NCBI GenBank assembly: GCA_910579545.1
Contig: CAJTVI010000053.1
Span: forward strand, 1-18,283
Origin: an uncultured Oscillospiraceae bacterium
GTDB lineage: Bacteria; Bacillota; Clostridia; Oscillospirales; Ruminococcaceae
Length of the DNA stretch: 18,283 nt
Direction: 5' to 3'
Of this stretch, positions 7,075-14,260 are shown one piece after another. The notes under the pieces were generated by a model that was not told where the DNA came from, made no database searches, and was given only the letters and a program-made list of their open reading frames with translations. Position numbers and translations under genes: made by a program. Each line of letters starts with the position of its first letter. Within the stretch, counting starts at the first letter, position 1.

Positions 7075-8418
7075 CTAACTCCAGATCCGGTCATTGGAGA
7101 ACTCGGTGTCCCAGGCGCTGGTATCCTCAAAAAAGCCGGGGATGTCCGGGTTGATGTGCTGTTTGAGCACCTCCTCGTTGAGGGACGTGATGCCCAGGCC
7201 CGGGGTATTTGGCACCTGGATGAACCCGTTTTGGATCAGCGGCTTTGGCAGCCCGTTGACCATATCCTGCCACCAGGGCACCTGTACCGAGTGGAACTCG
7301 AGGGCCAGCACATGCTGCATGGCCGCCGCCGCGTGCACCGCCGCCATGCAGGCGATGGGGCTTTCGGCCATGTGGATGGCCACCGCCACCCCGTTTTCGG
7401 CCGCGATGTCCCCGATCTTTTTGAGCTCCAGCGCCCCGCCGCAGGTGAGGATGTCGGGATGGATCACCGAGACGCCCCCCGCCTTGATGAGGGTTTCAAA
7501 GCCCTCCTTGAGGTAGATGTCCTCGCCGGTGCAGATGGGCACGGTGGTGGCCGCGCGCAGCCGGGCGTACTGGCCGGTATACATCCAGGGCACCAGGTCC
7601 TCGGCCCAGGCGAGGTTGTAGGGCTCCATCCGGCGGCAGAAACGGATGCAGTCCTCCACCGCCACATGCCCAAAATGGTCGATGGCGATGGGCACCTCGT
7701 AGCCCACCACCTCGCGCACCTGCCGCACATACTCCTCCAGGGCGTCCATCCCCTTTTCGGTGATGTGCATGCCGGTGCAGGGGTGCGGGGTGTGCACGAT
7801 GTCGTAGCTTTTTTGCCGGCGCACCATGTCGGCGGTCACCGAGCCGTCCTGCACGTTGAGGATGTGGGGCGCGTAGGTGCGCATATCCTCCACAAAGCCA
7901 AGGGGGGCGCAGAGCATGCCCGGCTCGGTCAGAAGGCCGATGCCAAGGTCCATCTTGAGCATGGTAAAGCCCATGTCCATCCGCTTTTTGAGCTCCAGCC
8001 CCATCTCGTGCCCGGTGTGCTTGCCGTCCACGTCGGTGTCGCAGTAGATGCGCACCTCGTCCCTGAAGCGCCCGCCCAGCAGCTGCCAGACCGGCACCCC
8101 CCAGGCCTTGCCGGCCAGGTCCCAGAGGGCGATCTCGATGCCCGAGACCCCGCCGCCCTGCCGCGAGTGCCCGCCAAACTGCTTGATCTTGCGGAAGATG
8201 CGGTCCACATCACAGGGGTTTTCGCCCAGGATGCGGCTTTTGAGCAGCAGGGCGTAGGTTTTGCTGGCGGCATCCCGCACCTCGCCGTAGCCCTCGATGC
8301 CCTGGTTGGTCATCAGCTTGAGGATGGTGCAGCGCTTGGGCGCGCCGTCCAGGTCCACAAAGCGCATATCGGTGATCCGCAAGCTGCGCGGATCCACCCC
8401 TTTGATCGTTCGATCCAT
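7075..8418 (-). CDS. mandelate racemase/enolase-superfamily sugar acid dehydratase-like enzyme
   Basis: A 447-aa member of the enolase superfamily. An N-terminal capping domain (about 14-120, with IEIALWDLAGKAWGVPV and QLLGG) precedes a TIM barrel. Metal ligands are spaced by 26 residues: D247 in AIDHFGH, E273 in WAEDL and E299 in CTGED. A D322-H349 dyad (HPDILTCGG and AIHMAESP), 27 residues apart as in mandelate racemase, supplies the barrel-end base. On the other face the usual KxK is K155-x-D157 (LKMDLG). About 90 residues separate K155 from D247, far more than in mandelate racemase, so an insertion lies at about 165-235. Such enzymes usually dehydrate aldonic or aldaric acids. ATG at 8418 has AAGGAG 6-7 nt upstream; 28 nt after dctM. 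Confidence 0.88.
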   Translation of the reverse strand: MDRTIKGVDPRSLRITDMRFVDLDGAPKRCTILKLMTNQGIEGYGEVRDAASKTYALLLKSRILGENPCDVDRIFRKIKQFGGHSRQGGGVSGIEIALWDLAGKAWGVPVWQLLGGRFRDEVRIYCDTDVDGKHTGHEMGLELKKRMDMGFTMLKMDLGIGLLTEPGMLCAPLGFVEDMRTYAPHILNVQDGSVTADMVRRQKSYDIVHTPHPCTGMHITEKGMDALEEYVRQVREVVGYEVPIAIDHFGHVAVEDCIRFCRRMEPYNLAWAEDLVPWMYTGQYARLRAATTVPICTGEDIYLKEGFETLIKAGGVSVIHPDILTCGGALELKKIGDIAAENGVAVAIHMAESPIACMAAVHAAAAMQHVLALEFHSVQVPWWQDMVNGLPKPLIQNGFIQVPNTPGLGITSLNEEVLKQHINPDIPGFFEDTSAWDTEFSNDRIWS

Positions 8419-8446
8419 GATTTCTCCTTTTTGTTGTAAGGCCGCC

Positions 8447-9736
8447 TTACACGCTGCCGAACACGAGGAGCGGCACGATGGTGGACAGCCATGGGATAAA
8501 GGTGATCAGGCCCAGCACCACCATGCAGACAAACACAAAGGGCAAAAGCTCCTTGTAGAGCAGCTGTGTTTTGCAGCGCAGGATGCCGGCGGTCTGGAAG
8601 ATGTAGTTGCCAAAGGGCGGGGTGATGGCCCCGATGGCCGAGTTGAGGCACATCATGATGCCAAAATGGATCATGTTGATGCCCATCTCCTGGGCGATGG
8701 GGGCCAGCAGCGGCGCCACCACGATCATGCAGGGCATGGCGTCCATAAACATGCCCATCACCAGCAAAAGCAGGTTGCACAGCAAGAGGAAAACCACCCG
8801 GCTGGAGGTCATGCCGATGATGGCCTGGGTCATCATATGGGGCAGGCGCTCCCAGCTGAGGTAGTGGCTGAACACCTTGGCCCCGCACATGATGAGCATC
8901 ACGGTGGCGGTGGAGAGGGCGGCGTCCTGCAAAATGGCGGGCAGCCGGCGCAGGTCCAGCTTTTTGTAGATGAACTTGCCCACCAGCAGCGAGTAGACCG
9001 CCATGAGGGCCCCGCCCTCGGTGGCGGTGAACACCCCAAAGCGCAGGCCCATAATGAGCACCAGCGGCAAAAACAGCGCCCAGAGCGAGCGGCCCACCAG
9101 CCGCCAGATCTGGCCCGCCGGGGGCATATGGTCCCGCACGGCCTTATAGCCGCGCTTTTTGGAGATAAAGTAGACCATGAGCATCATGCCGATGCACATG
9201 AGCAGCCCCGGCACATACCCGGCCATGAGCAGCTTGCCCACCGGCACCTCCACCGTGCAGGCGTACACCACCAGCCCGATGCCGGGCGGGATGATGGGGG
9301 TGATGCAGCCGGAGGCCGCCGTGACCGCCGCCGAAAACCCCTTGCCGTAGCCGTGCCGTTCCATCTCGGGCACCAGCACCTTGCACTCCATGGCAATGTC
9401 GGCCGCGCCCGAGCCCGAGATGCCGCCCATCATGGTGGAGAGCAGCACGTTGGCGTGGCCCAGCCCGCCGGTGAGATGCCCCACCAGCGCGTCGGCCAGG
9501 TCCAGCAGCCGCTCGGTGATGCCGGACTCGTTCATGATCGCGCCCGCAGTCACAAAAAACGGGATGGCCATCAGCGAGACGCTCTCGGTGTTGGTGATCA
9601 TCTTTTGCACGATGATGGGGGCCGAGAGGTTGGGGTCGGCCAAAAAGTAGGGGATGCAGGCCACAATGAGCGCAAAGGCCACCGGCACGCCCAGAATAAA
9701 GAGCAGCGCCAGCAGGATAATGGGTACAAAGGTCAT
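8447..9736 (-). CDS. dctM: TRAP transporter large permease (DctM subunit)
   Basis: A 429-aa, very hydrophobic protein with about 12 membrane segments, matching the usual size (about 425-430). Family motifs are intact: PFFVTAGAIMNESGI, the GGISGSGAADIA turn, ITPIIPPGIG, FTATEGGA and the C-terminal MFMDAMPCMIVVAPLLAPI plus SAIGAITPPFG. It forms the sodium-coupled translocation channel with DctQ and takes substrate from the periplasmic-type binding protein DctP. Its start overlaps the dctQ stop by four bases (ATGA), indicating translational coupling. The next gene begins 28 nt further on, so transport and catabolism are one transcript. Confidence 0.96.
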   Translation of the reverse strand: MTFVPIILLALLFILGVPVAFALIVACIPYFLADPNLSAPIIVQKMITNTESVSLMAIPFFVTAGAIMNESGITERLLDLADALVGHLTGGLGHANVLLSTMMGGISGSGAADIAMECKVLVPEMERHGYGKGFSAAVTAASGCITPIIPPGIGLVVYACTVEVPVGKLLMAGYVPGLLMCIGMMLMVYFISKKRGYKAVRDHMPPAGQIWRLVGRSLWALFLPLVLIMGLRFGVFTATEGGALMAVYSLLVGKFIYKKLDLRRLPAILQDAALSTATVMLIMCGAKVFSHYLSWERLPHMMTQAIIGMTSSRVVFLLLCNLLLLVMGMFMDAMPCMIVVAPLLAPIAQEMGINMIHFGIMMCLNSAIGAITPPFGNYIFQTAGILRCKTQLLYKELLPFVFVCMVVLGLITFIPWLSTIVPLLVFGSV

Positions 9737-10275
9737 TCTTCGGTCGCCTCCTCCTGGCCGGCCGGGCTAAAGCGGGCCTCGAATTTTTGGGGCTGGGCAA
9801 AGGCCTGGATCAGGTAATACAGCCCATGCAGCGCCATGCTGGCAAACCCGATCACGGCGGCCGAATCCAGCCATTTGTAGGAAAGGCGGGAATAGGGCAT
9901 CACCTTGACCGCCTTGAGGGTAAGCTGCAGGCTGTACCAGGCCAGGAAAATGCTGGCGCCGGTGATGCACAGGGTGATAAAGATGCGCAGCGCCCGCTTG
10001 CCCCCGGCCGGAACATGGTCGATGAGGAAGTCCATGCCGTAGTGCAGGTTGCGCTTATAGGCGGCCGCCGCCCCCACAAAGGTGGTCCAGGAGAGCAGGC
10101 AGACGCAGACCTCGTCGGACCAGCTGATGGCGTTGTGCAGCACATACCGCGCAAACACGTTGCAGGAGCAGATGATCAGCATCAGGGCGATGGCCACCGA
10201 GGCAATGACCTCCTCGAGGTTTGCCAGCACCCATTTTGGGCTCAATTTTTGTTTCACAGCAATTCCCCGTTTCAT
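9733..10275 (-). CDS. dctQ: TRAP transporter small permease (DctQ subunit)
   Basis: The four-helix membrane subunit of a tripartite TRAP transporter. Hydrophobic segments are at LEEVIASVAIALMLIICS, the WTTFVGAAAAY region, LRIFITLCITGASIFLAW, and AAVIGFASMALHGLYYLI. NVFARYVLHNAISWSDEV is the family hallmark (RY, then W-x-[DE]E). I took the ATG at 10275 (MKRGIAVKQK), though its ribosome site is weak. A GTG at 10257 (MKQKLSPKW) with GGGGA about 7 nt upstream is a fair alternative; an upstream ATG at 10332 would translate the intercistronic hairpin and is unlikely. It overlaps dctM by 4 nt. Confidence 0.93.
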   Translation of the reverse strand: MKRGIAVKQKLSPKWVLANLEEVIASVAIALMLIICSCNVFARYVLHNAISWSDEVCVCLLSWTTFVGAAAAYKRNLHYGMDFLIDHVPAGGKRALRIFITLCITGASIFLAWYSLQLTLKAVKVMPYSRLSYKWLDSAAVIGFASMALHGLYYLIQAFAQPQKFEARFSPAGQEEATEE

Positions 10276-10301
10276 CTCGGAGTGTGGCAGGTCGGCTTGC
10301 G

Positions 10302-10327
10302 GGGGCGCCGGGCAGGCCCGGCGCCCC
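10302..10327 (-). other. intercistronic hairpin between dctP and dctQ
   Basis: GGGGCGCCGGG (10302-10312) and CCCGGCGCCCC (10317-10327) form a perfect 11-bp stem with a 4-nt loop; further flanking bases can extend it. No T-run follows on the minus strand. Its position right after the binding-protein gene fits the common scheme in which a 3' hairpin protects dctP mRNA so the binding protein exceeds the permeases. The rest of the 170-nt gap holds no gene. Confidence 0.6.
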
Positions 10328-10445
10328 GCCAAAAGGCGCGCAGCCTCCCCCTCCTGTCCAGGGGTCCTGGGACGCCGTCCAGACGGGAAAAGGAAGGCTG
10401 CATGCCGGATGATCGTTTCCTGATTTGCCCAAAGGCCAAACGCGC

Positions 10446-11519
10446 TTACTGGCCCATGGCGGCCCGCACCTTGTCCACGATGCCCTCGCTCAGCTCGGGG
10501 AAGTCCTCCACGGCCTCGGCGGCGGCAGCGTCCATCACGGCGCGGTCCTCGGCGGAGGGCTCCACGAAGGTGACCCCCGCTTCCTCCAGCTTCTGGCGGA
10601 AGTCGGCCATGTTGTCCACATTGAGCTGGCTGAAGAACTCACCGCCCTTGGAGAACTCCTCCACAAAGATGGCCTGGTCCTCGGCGCTCATCTGGTTGAA
10701 CAGATCGGCGCTCATGCCCCAGCAGGTGGGGGCAAAGGTGTGGGAGGAGAGGTAGCAGTACTTGGCGACCTCCTGCAGAGAGTTTGTGTAGATGGTGCCA
10801 AGCGGGAACTCGCAGGCGTCCAGCATGCCCTGCTGCATCCCGGTGTAGACCTCGGCCATGGTCATGTTGACCGTGCTGCAGCCCAGCCGCTTGAAGAAAG
10901 CGACGTAGGGGGGCAGCGGCACCCGGATCATCTTGCCCTCCAGGTCGCTGATCGAGTTGATGGGGGAGGTGCAGAGCACCTCGCGCGGGGCGCCGGCCCA
11001 GTTCATGCAGATCATCTTGATGCCGGAGTTGGCCTCCAGCTCGTCGCACATCTGCTTGAAGAGGTCGGAGCCGTTGAAGGCCGCCACCGACTCGGGGTCG
11101 GGATACAGGCCCATCAGGTTGAGGGCGGTCATGTCGGCACAGCCGTAGGGGGCGTAGGCGTCGCCCGAGGTGCCGTCGATGATGTTGGAGCCCATGGCGA
11201 TGCTCTCGATGTTGTCGGTAAAGTTGCCCAGCTCGCCGCTGTAATACACCTCAAAGGTCACGCGGCCCTCGGTGCGCTTTTCGATGTTCTCCACCACCTG
11301 CTGGATGGCCACCGCCTTGTTGTCGGTAGAGGCCTCGGGCATGTTGATGCGGAACATCAGGCTGTCGCCGGCGGGGGCGGAGCCGGCCGGCTCGGATGCG
11401 GCCGGGGTGGACGCGGCCGGGGCGGATGCGGCCGGGGCGGAGCCTGCGCCGCCGCCGCAGGCGGCCAGGGCCAGCGCCATGACCAGCGCGAGCAATGCGG
11501 CTGTGATGCGTTTTTTCAT
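10446..11519 (-). CDS. dctP: TRAP transporter substrate-binding lipoprotein (DctP family)
   Basis: A 357-aa extracytoplasmic solute receptor. The start at ATG 11519 is fixed by AGGAGG about 7 nt upstream and by the lipoprotein signal peptide that follows: KKR, a hydrophobic stretch, and lipobox LAAC with C21 as lipidation site. An Ala/Pro/Ser-rich linker (22-51) precedes the DctP domain. Family traits seen are the VTFEVYYSGELG segment, LEGKMIRVP with R199 as the likely carboxylate-binding arginine, the EVYTGMQQGMLDACEFP loop, and a C-terminal helical tail. It captures an organic or sugar acid and delivers it to DctQM. It is the first gene of a seven-gene operon; a hairpin follows it. The long open frame upstream of the ATG is leader sequence, not protein. 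Confidence 0.96.
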   Translation of the reverse strand: MKKRITAALLALVMALALAACGGGAGSAPAASAPAASTPAASEPAGSAPAGDSLMFRINMPEASTDNKAVAIQQVVENIEKRTEGRVTFEVYYSGELGNFTDNIESIAMGSNIIDGTSGDAYAPYGCADMTALNLMGLYPDPESVAAFNGSDLFKQMCDELEANSGIKMICMNWAGAPREVLCTSPINSISDLEGKMIRVPLPPYVAFFKRLGCSTVNMTMAEVYTGMQQGMLDACEFPLGTIYTNSLQEVAKYCYLSSHTFAPTCWGMSADLFNQMSAEDQAIFVEEFSKGGEFFSQLNVDNMADFRQKLEEAGVTFVEPSAEDRAVMDAAAAEAVEDFPELSEGIVDKVRAAMGQ

Positions 11520-11802
11520 TTTTTTCCTCCTGTTAAACCATTCCGCTTGTGTTTGCGGATGAGCCATTGCGGCGGCCAGCGCCCTGCCGGGCCGGGCCCG
11601 CCGCCTCCCTTTGGCCGGGCGGCCCTGCCCAAAAGCAGGCCGCGCCGCGCCCTTGCACACAGAAACCAAGGCTTGCAGTTTTTTGCGAGACCCCCTTTTT
11701 GCACCCTCTGGCGGCCTTGCGGCAAAACCTGGCGGACAGCCGACATTTTTGGCCAAAAAAGGCGTTTGCAGTTGGCGTTTTTGCCAGAATCCCTTTTCTG
11801 TG
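11520..11802 (-). other. 283-nt leader of the dctP operon
   Basis: No gene is supported here. Between the predicted transcription start and the dctP ribosome site I see a perfect 14-bp palindrome TTTTTGGCCAAAAA (11746-11759) and a direct repeat of GGCGTTT (11761 and 11774). Their role is unknown; an operator or RNA structure are both possible. Confidence 0.35.
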
Positions 11803-11809
11803 TGTCTTT

Positions 11810-11862
11810 ATTATAGCTATTTCGCCAGCATATTTCTGCAACAATACTCTGCCAATCTGGCA
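11810..11862 (-). promoter_or_regulatory. dctP operon promoter with candidate operator
   Basis: A perfect TATAAT -10 lies on the minus strand at 11815-11810. No good -35 is present 16-18 bases upstream (a TTGCAG is 20 away), which is typical of activator-dependent promoters. An inverted repeat TGCCA-3nt-TGGCA (11850-11862) is centred near -53 relative to the expected start and could bind a regulator. That the neighbouring AraC protein acts here is inference. Confidence 0.45.
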
Positions 11863-11944
11863 CTATCTTACACAGATTCCCCTTTTTGCGGCAATTTGCG
11901 TCAAAAAAGATGCCGCGCGGCGCCCGCGCGGCAGGAGGGGGGAT

Positions 11945-12257
11945 GGCCGGCGCCGGGAGGGATCGGGAATTCCGGCGCGGCATTAAGAGGGATTCCCCGC
12001 CGCCCAACAGGATCGGGCGGCATAAGGGGGGTCTGGTCCGATGTTCCGCATTTTATGGCAGGACGCATCCCCCAAATTAAAATCGGCCCGTGAAGGGGGT
12101 CTGGTCCGATGTTTCGCATTTTTTGCCAAACAGTTTGCCAAGGGCAAAAAATCCAGAAACATCGCATCCAGCAAATGCAGGGCATTTGCTGGTGGGATGT
12201 ATCCCCCAGATTGGCTTATCCCCAGATCGGCTTATGGGCGTGCCCCCCAGATCGGCC
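11945..12257. repeat. composite intergenic repeat, copy C
   Basis: The left 150 nt parallel copy B: GGGAATTCCGGC (11963-11974), a hairpin GCCGCCC/GGGCGGC (11999-12021), the GTCTGGTCCGATGT block ending CGCATTTT (12024-12054), then an AAATTAAAATCGGCCC block and a second GTCTGGTCCGATGT block (12093-12122). A private segment follows with inverted repeats TTTTTTGCC/GGCAAAAAA (about 12119-12151) and CCAGCAAATGC/GCATTTGCTGG (12168-12192). The right end has the GTATCCCCCAGA, GATCGGCTTATGGGCG and CCCCCCAGATCGGC modules that abut the tlpA stop codon. Confidence 0.8.
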
Positions 12258-12258
12258 A

Positions 12259-12840
12259 TCACGCCAGCAGGCCGTCGATGAGGGTGCAGTAGTGCTCGTA
12301 CATCTCGTCGGCGGTGCCGGCGCCCAGCTGGATGGCGGCGATGACCCCGTCCGGCCCGATCAGGACGGTGTAGGGGATGCCGTCGGTGGGATACAGGGCG
12401 CCGACCGCGCCCTCCTCGTCCAGGGCCACCGGGAACTCGTATCCATTTTTGTCCAAAAAGGCGCGCACGGCTTCGGCGTCCTCCATGCAGTTCACCGCCA
12501 GCAGGGCCAGCTGGTCACCGTACTTCTCGATCAGCCTGGGGAAGGCCGGCAGCTCGCCCACGCAGGGCCCGCACCAGGTCGCCCAAAAATTCAGCAGCAC
12601 CACCTTGCCCTCCTGCTCCGAGAGGGTAAAGCTGCCGCCGTCCGCAAGGGTCGCGGTAAAATCCCGGTACGGGTCCCCCTCCGCCACCGGGCCGGACGGC
12701 GCGGCAGGCGCGCTGGCGGCGGCGTCCTCCGGCGCGCTGCCGGGCAGCGCGCCGCTGTTTGGCCGCTCCTGCGCGGCGCAGCCGGCCAACACAAGGCAGA
12801 AGGCTAAGATGCAGGCAAGGATGCGAAAAACGTTTTTCAT
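12259..12840 (-). CDS. TlpA-family thioredoxin-like lipoprotein
   Basis: A 193-aa exported redox protein. The signal peptide ends in lipobox LVLAGC (C21 lipidated), followed by an Ala/Pro/Ser-rich spacer (22-57) and a TlpA/ResA-type thioredoxin domain. The active site is NFWATWCGPC with C90 and C93; the cis-proline loop is DGIPYTVLIGPDG (P156). Length and order match membrane-tethered TlpA/ResA proteins, which reduce disulfides or peroxides outside the membrane. The ATG at 12840 overlaps the stop of the polyferredoxin gene by four bases (ATGA), so the two are translationally coupled. The polyferredoxin and CXXC miniprotein upstream probably feed electrons to it. The stop codon lies 1-2 nt from repeat copy C. 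Confidence 0.93.
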   Translation of the reverse strand: MKNVFRILACILAFCLVLAGCAAQERPNSGALPGSAPEDAAASAPAAPSGPVAEGDPYRDFTATLADGGSFTLSEQEGKVVLLNFWATWCGPCVGELPAFPRLIEKYGDQLALLAVNCMEDAEAVRAFLDKNGYEFPVALDEEGAVGALYPTDGIPYTVLIGPDGVIAAIQLGAGTADEMYEHYCTLIDGLLA

Positions 12841-13847
12841 GACGCGGTCTCCTTTTTTGGGTTTGTTGGGGGATCCTTTTGGCCGGTATTTTCGCCGGCC
12901 AGCTTAAAGGAAAACGAGATGGCCCCGGTGGGGCAGCAGCCGGCGCACTCGCCGCACTGGATGCACTCGGCGTCCCCCACATGGCGGACGTCCAGCTTGC
13001 ACTGCCGCACACAGCGCCCGCAGCCGACGCAGAGGTTTTTGTCCACCCGCACGGCCAGCAGGGCCAGCCGGCTGAAAAGGCCCCAGATGGCCCCCAGCGG
13101 GCAGAGGAACCGGCAGAAGGCCCGGTAGATAAAGACGCAGGCGGCAAGGATGGCTAAGCAGAGCAGGGTTTTCCAGCCAAAGAGGGCCCCGGCCAGGGCG
13201 CGGTAATCCGGCCGCAGGGCCATGAGCGGCCAGCCCCCCTCGAGGGTGCCGGCCGGGCAGATGTACTTGCAGAAGGCGGGCGCCGGCATGCCCTTTGCAA
13301 GGGCGTACCAGAGGGGCAGCAGCACCACAAACACCGCCAGTACGATGTATTTGAGCGGGGCCAGCCGGCGGCTCCAGCGGCCCTTTTGCAGCTTTTTGCC
13401 CGGCAGCTTGTGCAAAAGCTCCTGAATCAGGCCAAAGGGGCAGGCAAAGCCGCAGATGACCCGGCCCAGCAGCCCGCCCGCCAGCAGGATGAGCCCCGCG
13501 ATGTAGAGCGGCAGCTTGTGGGGCAGGGCCCCCAGCGCGTTTTGCAGCGCGCCCAGCGGGCAGGCGGCCACCGCGCCCGGGCAGGAGTAGCAGTTGAGCC
13601 CCGGCACGCACAGGCCCTTTAGCTCGCCCTGGTAGATGCTGCCGCTGGCAAAGCCGGGCAGGTTTGCGTTGTAGAGCAGGGCCGCGGCCAGCTGGATGCA
13701 GCGCCGCCGCAGGCCGGGCTTTTGGGGCTTTGGGGCCGGGCCGGGGGCCGCGTGGGGCGCGCTTGCGGCCGCGGGGGGCTTTGGCGCGGCGCTTGCGGCC
13801 GCAAAAACACCGGCTGGCGCGTTTGAGGAAACTTGTTTGTTATCCAA
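12837..13847 (-). CDS. membrane 4Fe-4S binding protein (NapH/CcoG-like polyferredoxin)
   Basis: A 336-aa membrane iron-sulfur protein. After an Ala/Pro-rich N-tail come a Cys-rich entry (C86, C89, C96 in CYSCPGAVAACPLG), several membrane helices, and three repeated C-x3-C-P motifs: CGFACPFG (132-139), CKYICPAG (193-200) and CRFLCPLG (245-252). Two 4Fe-4S ferredoxin motifs follow: CVGCGRCVRQC (273-283) and CIQCGECAGCCPTG (from 295). It would carry electrons to or across the membrane. I place the start at TTG 13847, with GGAG 10 nt upstream, overlapping the CXXC gene stop by 8 nt. A GTG at 13895 would extend it by 16 residues deep inside the CXXC gene and lacks a good ribosome site. Confidence 0.9.
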   Translation of the reverse strand: MDNKQVSSNAPAGVFAAASAAPKPPAAASAPHAAPGPAPKPQKPGLRRRCIQLAAALLYNANLPGFASGSIYQGELKGLCVPGLNCYSCPGAVAACPLGALQNALGALPHKLPLYIAGLILLAGGLLGRVICGFACPFGLIQELLHKLPGKKLQKGRWSRRLAPLKYIVLAVFVVLLPLWYALAKGMPAPAFCKYICPAGTLEGGWPLMALRPDYRALAGALFGWKTLLCLAILAACVFIYRAFCRFLCPLGAIWGLFSRLALLAVRVDKNLCVGCGRCVRQCKLDVRHVGDAECIQCGECAGCCPTGAISFSFKLAGENTGQKDPPTNPKKETAS

Positions 13848-13989
13848 TGCCAACACACTCCAAACAGATATGCACCGCCTTGACGAGGGTGTCACGGTAT
13901 CCGCCCTGTATCAGGCCCAAAACCAGCAGCAGCGCGCCGGCCGCCAGGATCAGAAGCCGGGCGGCGGCAGGACGTTTGGTCGGATGCAT
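13840..13989 (-). CDS. CD1871A family CXXC motif-containing small membrane protein
   Basis: A 49-aa protein, easily missed because of its size. Residues 11-27 form one hydrophobic helix (RLLILAAGALLLVLGLIQGG), and the C-terminus ends KAVHICLECVGIG, the CLEC-GIG ending I recognise from the CD1871A family of Clostridia. The two cysteines (C42, C45) make a CXXC redox pair on the far side of a single membrane span. The ATG at 13989 has AGAGGC about 8 nt upstream. Family members are typically found beside a 4Fe-4S membrane protein and a TlpA protein, exactly as here, and its stop overlaps the next start by 8 nt. Function is not established; a redox relay role is inferred. Confidence 0.85.
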   Translation of the reverse strand: MHPTKRPAAARLLILAAGALLLVLGLIQGGYRDTLVKAVHICLECVGIG

Positions 13990-14009
13990 TTTTTCAGCCT
14001 CTTTTCATA

Positions 14010-14250
14010 AGGAATTCCCGCCGCCCAACAGGTTGGGCGGTAATATGGGGGACGGCAGAAGGGGGCGGCAAACGCGGGGCATTTGCTGGCGGGCCGGCCC
14101 CGAATCAGCCTGAGAGCTATGCCTTTCAATTTGAATTGGCCTGTAACGGGGGGCTGGTCCGATGTTTCGCATTTTGCGGCAGGGCGTATTCCATAAATTA
14201 GCAATTGCCTATGACGGGGGTCTGGGGGATGTATCCCCCAGATCGGCAAT
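14010..14250. repeat. composite intergenic repeat, copy D
   Basis: Between the CXXC gene and the cotH-like gene: GGAATTCCCG (14011-14020), hairpin CCGCCCAA/TTGGGCGG (14021-14040), an imperfect relative of the CAAATGC/GCATTTGCTGG module of copy C (about 14068-14094), a TTGAATTGGCC block, the GGCTGGTCCGATGT block ending TTTCGCATTTT (about 14147-14174), and the hairpin TCTGGGGGAT/ATCCCCCAGA (about 14221-14242) plus GATCGGC next to the cotH stop. It is a third, more diverged copy of the B/C element. Confidence 0.75.
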
Positions 14251-14260
14251 TTACGGCAAA

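Noticed and set aside
4846..8439. 1197-codon open frame on the plus strand
   Set aside because: It lies opposite the lactonase, SDR, RraA-like and dehydratase genes, is rich in His/Pro/Gly/Ala from reversed GC-rich codons, and matches no family; it is an antisense shadow.
11520..11756. N-terminal extension of DctP
   Set aside because: The ATG at 11519 begins a complete lipoprotein signal peptide and has AGGAGG at the right distance; an upstream start would bury the signal peptide.
8297..11816. Several long plus-strand frames opposite the TRAP genes
   Set aside because: Same low-complexity reversed-codon composition; the minus-strand TRAP proteins have clear family motifs, ribosome sites and overlaps.
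13848..13895. GTG start at 13895 for the polyferredoxin
   Set aside because: It would overlap the CXXC gene by 56 nt and lacks a ribosome site, while TTG at 13847 has GGAG at 10 nt and a short coupling overlap.
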